Assembly (NCBI RefSeq): GCF_016862315.1
Contig: NZ_BOMS01000057.1
Coordinates: forward strand, 62,001 to 126,000
Source of the DNA: Actinoplanes palleronii
Lineage (GTDB): Bacteria > Actinomycetota > Actinomycetes > Mycobacteriales > Micromonosporaceae
Direction of reading: 5' to 3'
DNA length: 64,000 nt
Part shown: positions 60,589-64,000 of the stretch, one piece after another
Position numbering within the stretch: position 1 is the first letter of the stretch
Layout of the letters: the number at the start of each line of letters is the position of its first letter
Notes under the pieces: generated by a model
Databases searched by the model: none
What the model saw: only the letters and a program-made list of their open reading frames with translations
What the model was told of the DNA's origin: nothing
Position numbers and translations under genes: made by a program

Positions 60589-60918
60589 ATGACACGTGAG
60601 GATGGTGTGGACCGGCGTCTGCGGGTCGTCGGCGCTCAGCGCGACGACGGCATCCTGCGGCTGCGGGTGACCGGTGACCTCGACATACTCGGCGTTGCCC
60701 GGTTCCGCGAACGGCTCTCGGTGCTGCTCGCGCCACCGGTTCGCGGTGTGGAGCTCGACCTGCGGGGCGTGACGTTCTGCGGCGCCGCGGGTGTCGGGGA
60801 GCTTCTCCGGCTGCGGCGTCACGCCGTGGCGGGGGAGTTCGACGTGGTGCTGGTGGCCGTGAGTGATCCGGTGCGGTTCGTGCTGGGCCTGTGCGGCGCC
60901 GGTGATTGGTTGCCGTGA
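60589..60918 (+). CDS. STAS-domain protein
   Basis: The 109-residue protein has LRLRVTGDLDILGVARFRERL and GVELDLRGVTFCGAAGVGELLRL, an anti-sigma-factor-antagonist fold. The Ser loop reads CGAAG, so the phosphorylation site is absent, as in the STAS protein at 11338. The ATG at 60589 has a poor ribosome-binding site. It lies 44 bases after the SHOCT gene. Confidence 0.78.
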   Translation: MTREDGVDRRLRVVGAQRDDGILRLRVTGDLDILGVARFRERLSVLLAPPVRGVELDLRGVTFCGAAGVGELLRLRRHAVAGEFDVVLVAVSDPVRFVLGLCGAGDWLP

Positions 60919-60942
60919 GCCGGCCGAGGACGGAGGACGAGC

Positions 60943-61653
60943 ATGCTGCCCCGAGCAGTCGGAACGACGGTCGCGGCGGGGACCGGTGCCGCCGCTGCGA
61001 TCTCCCTCGCGGCCGGTGTCACCACGCCCGTCCGGTCCGGTCCGAACTGCACCGGTGGCTGCGTGCGGTATCCGTACCTCGACGCCGCGGCGTTCGTGCC
61101 GCGCGACTACCTCTGGATGTACCCGGCCGTCATCACCGCGCTGTTCGCCGTGCTGCTGGCCGTGTGCCTGGACGTGACCACACCGGCGGACCGGCGGTGG
61201 GCGAGCCGCGCCGGACTGTGCCTGGCAGCCATCGGCGCCGGGACCCTCGTGCTCGACTACGCATTGCAGCTGACGGTGCTGCAACCCGGCCTGCTCGCCG
61301 GCGAGACCGCGGGCCTGTCGCCGTTGTCCCAGTACAACCCGCACGGCGTCTTCATCGGCCTGGAGAACGCCGGTTACGCCGAGTTTGCGGTGGCCTTCGC
61401 GTTCCTGGGCTACGCCCTGCTCCGGCAGCGGTCGCGGGCCGGTCGGGCGGCGGGCTGGATCCTCGCCGCCGGCGCGGCGGCCACCCTGGGTGTCCTGATC
61501 GTGTTCGCCGCGGTCTACCGGGCACGGCTGGACTACCACTTCGAAGTGATCTCCATCGGCCTCGTCTGGCTGACCCTGATCGCCGGTGGACCGGTGCTGG
61601 CCGGGATGTTCGCCCGCGGCGGCCACGAGGGCCCGCCGGCGTCGACGGGATGA
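60943..61653 (+). CDS. DUF998-like integral membrane protein
   Basis: The 236-residue protein has an N-terminal helix, a short loop with CTGGCVRYPYLDA, and five more helices (VITALFAVLLAVCLDV, LAAIGAGTLVLDYALQL, LENAGYAEFAVAFAFLGYALL, GWILAAGAAATLGVLIVF, ISIGLVWLTLIAGGPVL). The function is not known. ATG 60943 follows GGACGGAGGACG, 24 bases after the STAS gene, so they probably form one unit. Confidence 0.6.
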   Translation: MLPRAVGTTVAAGTGAAAAISLAAGVTTPVRSGPNCTGGCVRYPYLDAAAFVPRDYLWMYPAVITALFAVLLAVCLDVTTPADRRWASRAGLCLAAIGAGTLVLDYALQLTVLQPGLLAGETAGLSPLSQYNPHGVFIGLENAGYAEFAVAFAFLGYALLRQRSRAGRAAGWILAAGAAATLGVLIVFAAVYRARLDYHFEVISIGLVWLTLIAGGPVLAGMFARGGHEGPPASTG

Positions 61654-61666
61654 GCCGGTCCGGGTG

Positions 61667-61680
61667 GGGACCAATGGCAC
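61667..61680 (+). promoter_or_regulatory. Directional DosR-like box for DUF1876
   Basis: GGGACCAATGGCAC followed by TGTCC, 62 bases before the DUF1876 start. Confidence 0.6.
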
Positions 61681-61742
61681 TGTCCGGACCCGGCTGCCCC
61701 GGCCTGTCATGGGAGGGATGGGAGAGGACGGCAGAGAGGTAG

Positions 61743-62024
61743 GTGACGACGATGCACACCCGGACCTGGACGGTCGAGATCACCATCGCCGAGCACGAGG
61801 ACGAACGGTGCACCCGTGCCGTCGCGGTGCTGCGAAACGAGGCCCGTCCGCAGGTGCGTGGCGAGGGCACCGCCCGCCGCGCGCCCCGCGACCGCGAGGT
61901 GCCCGAGATCGGTGACGAGCTGGCCTCCGCGCGAGCCCTGGCCGACCTGGCATACCAGCTGCTGGACGCGGCAGCCGGCGACATCGAGCAGATCACTCAT
62001 CGGCCGGTGCACCTGAGCAGCTAG
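61743..62024 (+). CDS. DUF1876 protein, possible ribosome-associated hibernation factor
   Basis: A 93-residue protein with WTVEITIAEHEDERCTRAVAVLRNEA and VPEIGDELASARALADLAYQLLDAA, the DUF1876 form of mycobacterial Rv1738, a DosR-induced protein that folds like half of a hibernation factor. GTG 61743 has AGAGG three bases upstream; ATG 61752 is the alternative. With the HPF at 27530 it would be the second ribosome-linked factor of the island. Confidence 0.82.
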   Translation: MTTMHTRTWTVEITIAEHEDERCTRAVAVLRNEARPQVRGEGTARRAPRDREVPEIGDELASARALADLAYQLLDAAAGDIEQITHRPVHLSS

Positions 62025-62034
62025 GAGACGACTT

Positions 62035-62246
62035 TTGTACGGCTGGCAGGTGGTCGAGCCCGGGCCGGACGTCCTGCGAGCCCTGGACCGGGGCGGGACC
62101 TGCTCGCCGTCGCCGCCCGGCACCGCCTGCACGTGCGGGTCACCGCGTACCCGATGGCGCAGGCGGTGGACGCTCTCGTGGATCTGGCCGCCGACCGGGT
62201 CAACGGTGCGGCCGTCCTGCTGCCGGAGAACTCCCCGGCCCGCTGA
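62035..62246 (+). pseudogene. C-terminal scrap of a zinc alcohol dehydrogenase, frameshifted
   Basis: The first 20 codons read LYGWQVVEPGPDVLRALDRG. After a frame change near 62095 it continues DLLAVAARHRLHVRVTAYPMAQAVDAL and RVNGAAVLLPENSPAR, the end of an MDR-type dehydrogenase. The catalytic and Rossmann domains are missing. A zinc dehydrogenase gene is also part of the Streptomyces OsdR locus. Confidence 0.6.
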
Positions 62247-63110
62247 TCAAACCCGGACGACGAGCACCGGGCAGTCGGCGTGGTGCAGCAGCTGGGTGCC
62301 GGTGGTGCCGAGCAACGCCCGGCTGAGCAGGCCGTGACCGTGGCTGCCGACGACGATCAGCTGCGTGCCGTGCGACACCTCGGTCAGCATCGCCGCGGGA
62401 CTCTCGTGCGAGAGCAGCGTCTCCACCGTGACCTGGGGGTACTTCGCCTGCCAGGGGGTGAGCTGCTGGGTCAGCCGATCCCGTTCGGCGGTGTCCTGGT
62501 CCGGGGTCTCGATGCCGGACACCGGGAGGTTGCCGAAGTGCGCCGGCAGCGACGGCAGGTAGGAGCGGACGGCGACCAGGCTCGTGTCGCGTGCGGCGGC
62601 CGCGCTGAACGCGGCGTCCAGCACGGCGTCGGCGGTCACCGAGTCGTCCACGCCCACCGCGACCGGGCCCTGACCGGCGTCGGTGCGGCCTCTCACCACC
62701 ACGACGGGGCAGTGCGCGTGTGCCGCCACCCGCAGGCTCACCGAGCCGAGCAACAGCCCGGCGAACCCGCCGTGACCGCGGTCGCCGACCACGAGTGCGG
62801 CGGCGCCCACCGAGGAGTTGAGCAGCTTGGCCACCGGATGGCCGATCGGGATCTGCGCGTCGATGGTCACGCCCGGCGCGGCCTCGGCCGCCGTCCGGTT
62901 GGCCTCCCCGATCAGGGACCGGGCGCCCCGGCGAGCGGACTCGAAGTGTTCCCCGCCGAAGTCGTACCGTGCCGCCGCCCAGTCCCAGTCCAGCACGTGG
63001 ACGATCCGCAGCGGCAAGTGCCGGCGTGCGGCCTCGCGGGCGGCCCAGGTGACGGCCGCCGTTCCGGACGCCGTGCCGTCGGCGCCGACGATGATGGCCG
63101 GAGTCTGCAT
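62247..63110 (-). CDS. Universal stress protein, two domains (USP 6)
   Basis: A 287-residue tandem USP with GDRGHGGFAGLLLGS and GSHGHGLLSRALLGT, a duplicate of USP 3 (shared HVLDWDW, ARYD, TAERDRL, VETLLSH). ATG 63110 follows GAGGGAGATC. Box 63172-63185 lies 61 bases upstream. It is convergent on the dehydrogenase scrap, stop to stop. Confidence 0.9.
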   Translation of the reverse strand: MQTPAIIVGADGTASGTAAVTWAAREAARRHLPLRIVHVLDWDWAAARYDFGGEHFESARRGARSLIGEANRTAAEAAPGVTIDAQIPIGHPVAKLLNSSVGAAALVVGDRGHGGFAGLLLGSVSLRVAAHAHCPVVVVRGRTDAGQGPVAVGVDDSVTADAVLDAAFSAAAARDTSLVAVRSYLPSLPAHFGNLPVSGIETPDQDTAERDRLTQQLTPWQAKYPQVTVETLLSHESPAAMLTEVSHGTQLIVVGSHGHGLLSRALLGTTGTQLLHHADCPVLVVRV

Positions 63111-63171
63111 GATCTCCCTCCTCTCACACGTCCTTCCCCTCGATCGTCGTGCGGGTGGCAGGGACCGGGCA

Positions 63172-63185
63172 GGGCCGAACGACCC
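63172..63185 (-). promoter_or_regulatory. Directional DosR-like box for USP 6
   Basis: Leftward reading is GGGTCGTTCGGCCC followed by TGCCC, 61 bases before the start codon. Confidence 0.68.
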
Positions 63186-63244
63186 TGGCCGCCCGCGCCC
63201 GAAACGACGGATGCTGGAATCGTCAGGAACCTCGGAGGCGCGTG

Positions 63245-63277
63245 ATGTCACGGTTTCGTGGAAGTGGATCCCGCTGA
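63245..63277 (+). CDS. Possible 10-residue upstream ORF before USP 7
   Basis: GGAGGCGC at 63235 precedes ATG 63245, reading MSRFRGSGSR and stopping at 63277, out of frame with and overlapping the USP 7 start at 63258. It could couple translation to the USP, or be chance. Confidence 0.3.
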   Translation: MSRFRGSGSR

Positions 63278-63710
63278 CGTCCGCACCGGCGACATCGTGG
63301 TCGGTGTGGACGGCTCGATACCGGCCAGGAGTGCGCTGAGCTGGGCAGCCGCCCAGGCCCGCCACACCGGTGCGCGCCTGCACCTGATCGCCGTGTGGGA
63401 GATCCCGGCCCTGCACGGGTGGGCGCCGGCGATCCCGTACGACGAGGATCTCGCCGCGGCCGCCGGCAAGGTGCTGTCCGCGTCGGCGCGTGACGTCCTC
63501 GGCGAGCAGCCGACGGACCTCGAGATCGCCGAGAGCATCGTGCCGGGACACCCGGCCCAGGTGCTGATCGACGCGTCCGCGCGGGCCGCTCTGCTGGTCG
63601 TCGGCTGCCGCGGGCACGGCACGCTCACCGGCGCGCTGGTCGGCTCGGTGAGCCAGCAGTGCGTGCGGCACGCCCGTTGCCCGGTGGTGGTGGTCCGGGG
63701 GACCTGGTGA
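63258..63710 (+). CDS. Universal stress protein, one domain (USP 7)
   Basis: A 150-residue USP: IVVGVDGSIPARSALSWAAAQA, GCRGHGTLTGALVGS and CPVVVVRG. The GTG at 63258 or 63264 has no ribosome-binding site; the only good one belongs to the short ORF at 63245. It precedes hsp20 by 59 bases in the same direction. Confidence 0.82.
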   Translation: MEVDPADVRTGDIVVGVDGSIPARSALSWAAAQARHTGARLHLIAVWEIPALHGWAPAIPYDEDLAAAAGKVLSASARDVLGEQPTDLEIAESIVPGHPAQVLIDASARAALLVVGCRGHGTLTGALVGSVSQQCVRHARCPVVVVRGTW

Positions 63711-63769
63711 CAGCGCCCCGTCCGCGTGCCGCGCGACCGGGGTGGACGAGCAGGAGAGGAGTCAGGGAG

Positions 63770-64000
63770 ATGACATCGTTGTTGCCCCGGCTGTTCGGGG
63801 ACATGACCGACTGGCTGGAGGTGGACTTCCCGCGTCCGTTGCCGGCGTTCCGGATCGAGGACCGGATGACCGACACGGAGTACGTGCTGCGCGCCGAGCT
63901 GCCGGGGCTGGACCCGGAGAAGGACGTGCAGATCTCCGCGCTCAACGGCGTGCTGACCGTGAAGGCGGAACGGCGCGAGGAGAACGTGAGCGCGGGCCGC
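63770..64000 (+). CDS. Hsp20/alpha-crystallin small heat-shock protein (C-terminus beyond window)
   Basis: The visible 77 residues start MTSLLPRLFGDMTDWLEVDF. They enter the alpha-crystallin domain with FRIEDRMTDTEYVLRAELPGLDPEKDVQISALNGVLTVKAERREE, a match to the N-terminal half of HspX-like proteins (Acr/Rv2031c, the best known DosR target). ATG 63770 follows AGGAGAGGAGTCAGGGAG. As a holdase it would keep proteins soluble in dormant cells. The gene is cut by the window end. Confidence 0.88.
   Translation, partial: MTSLLPRLFGDMTDWLEVDFPRPLPAFRIEDRMTDTEYVLRAELPGLDPEKDVQISALNGVLTVKAERREENVSAGR

Noticed and set aside
1..64000. CRISPR arrays, tRNA/rRNA genes, transposases, integrases, phage genes
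   Set aside because: I looked for regular spaced repeats, cloverleaf-like segments and recombinase motifs and saw none. A tRNAscan and an IS search would settle it.

Overview
The window is very GC-rich DNA with GTG starts, Actinobacteria-type genes (GAF-ANTAR, F420-dependent Ddn-like nitroreductase, RsbW-like kinases, DUF1876) and dense overlapping operons. Gene content and codon bias suggest a filamentous actinomycete, most plausibly Micromonosporaceae (Actinoplanes-like). That assignment is inference; no rRNA or tRNA was seen.

Layout. 0-4 kb: a partial stand-alone GNAT acetyltransferase, a YbdK-type carboxylate-amine ligase, a CsoR/CstR-type repressor with its own operator, and decayed genes. 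4-11 kb: a sensory block (soluble GAF chemoreceptor, PAS histidine kinase, two-receiver hybrid kinase, transmembrane chemoreceptor). 11-16 kb: partner-switching and RNA-binding regulators (STAS protein, STAS-HATPase fusion, HATPase, three tandem GAF-ANTAR proteins). 16-25 kb: an ABC exporter, secreted and lipoprotein hydrolases, a CPA2 antiporter and several gene remnants.

25-64 kb is a coherent hypoxia/dormancy island. It holds a P1B-5 metal ATPase with a C-terminal hemerythrin domain, a long ribosome hibernation factor, an Acg-family nitroreductase, an F420-type nitroreductase, seven universal stress proteins, HMG-CoA reductase, a nine-gene overlapping operon for a group 3b [NiFe] hydrogenase plus its protease and HypF-C-D-E, an AMP-forming acyl-CoA ligase, a USP-protein acetyltransferase operon, DoxX, a frameshifted GH65 phosphorylase, DUF1876, and Hsp20 (cut by the window end). 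This set strongly resembles the DosR/DevR regulon of mycobacteria (the M. smegmatis locus with Hyh hydrogenase, RafH, USPs, Acg and HspX) and the OsdR locus of Streptomyces.

The most interesting signal is regulatory. Almost every transcription unit from 28.3 to 63.2 kb is preceded by a 14-bp near-palindrome, GGGAC-N4-GNCCC, closely resembling the mycobacterial DosR box. In most copies it carries a one-sided TGCC extension that always faces the controlled gene, usually 47-80 bases before the start codon. The best classical match, at 5841, lies in front of the PAS histidine kinase. No NarL/DosR-type response regulator is encoded in the window, so the regulator itself must lie elsewhere. The likely joint job, by inference, is survival without oxygen: discharge NADPH electrons as H2, park ribosomes, control metal and redox stress, and acetylate metabolic enzymes.
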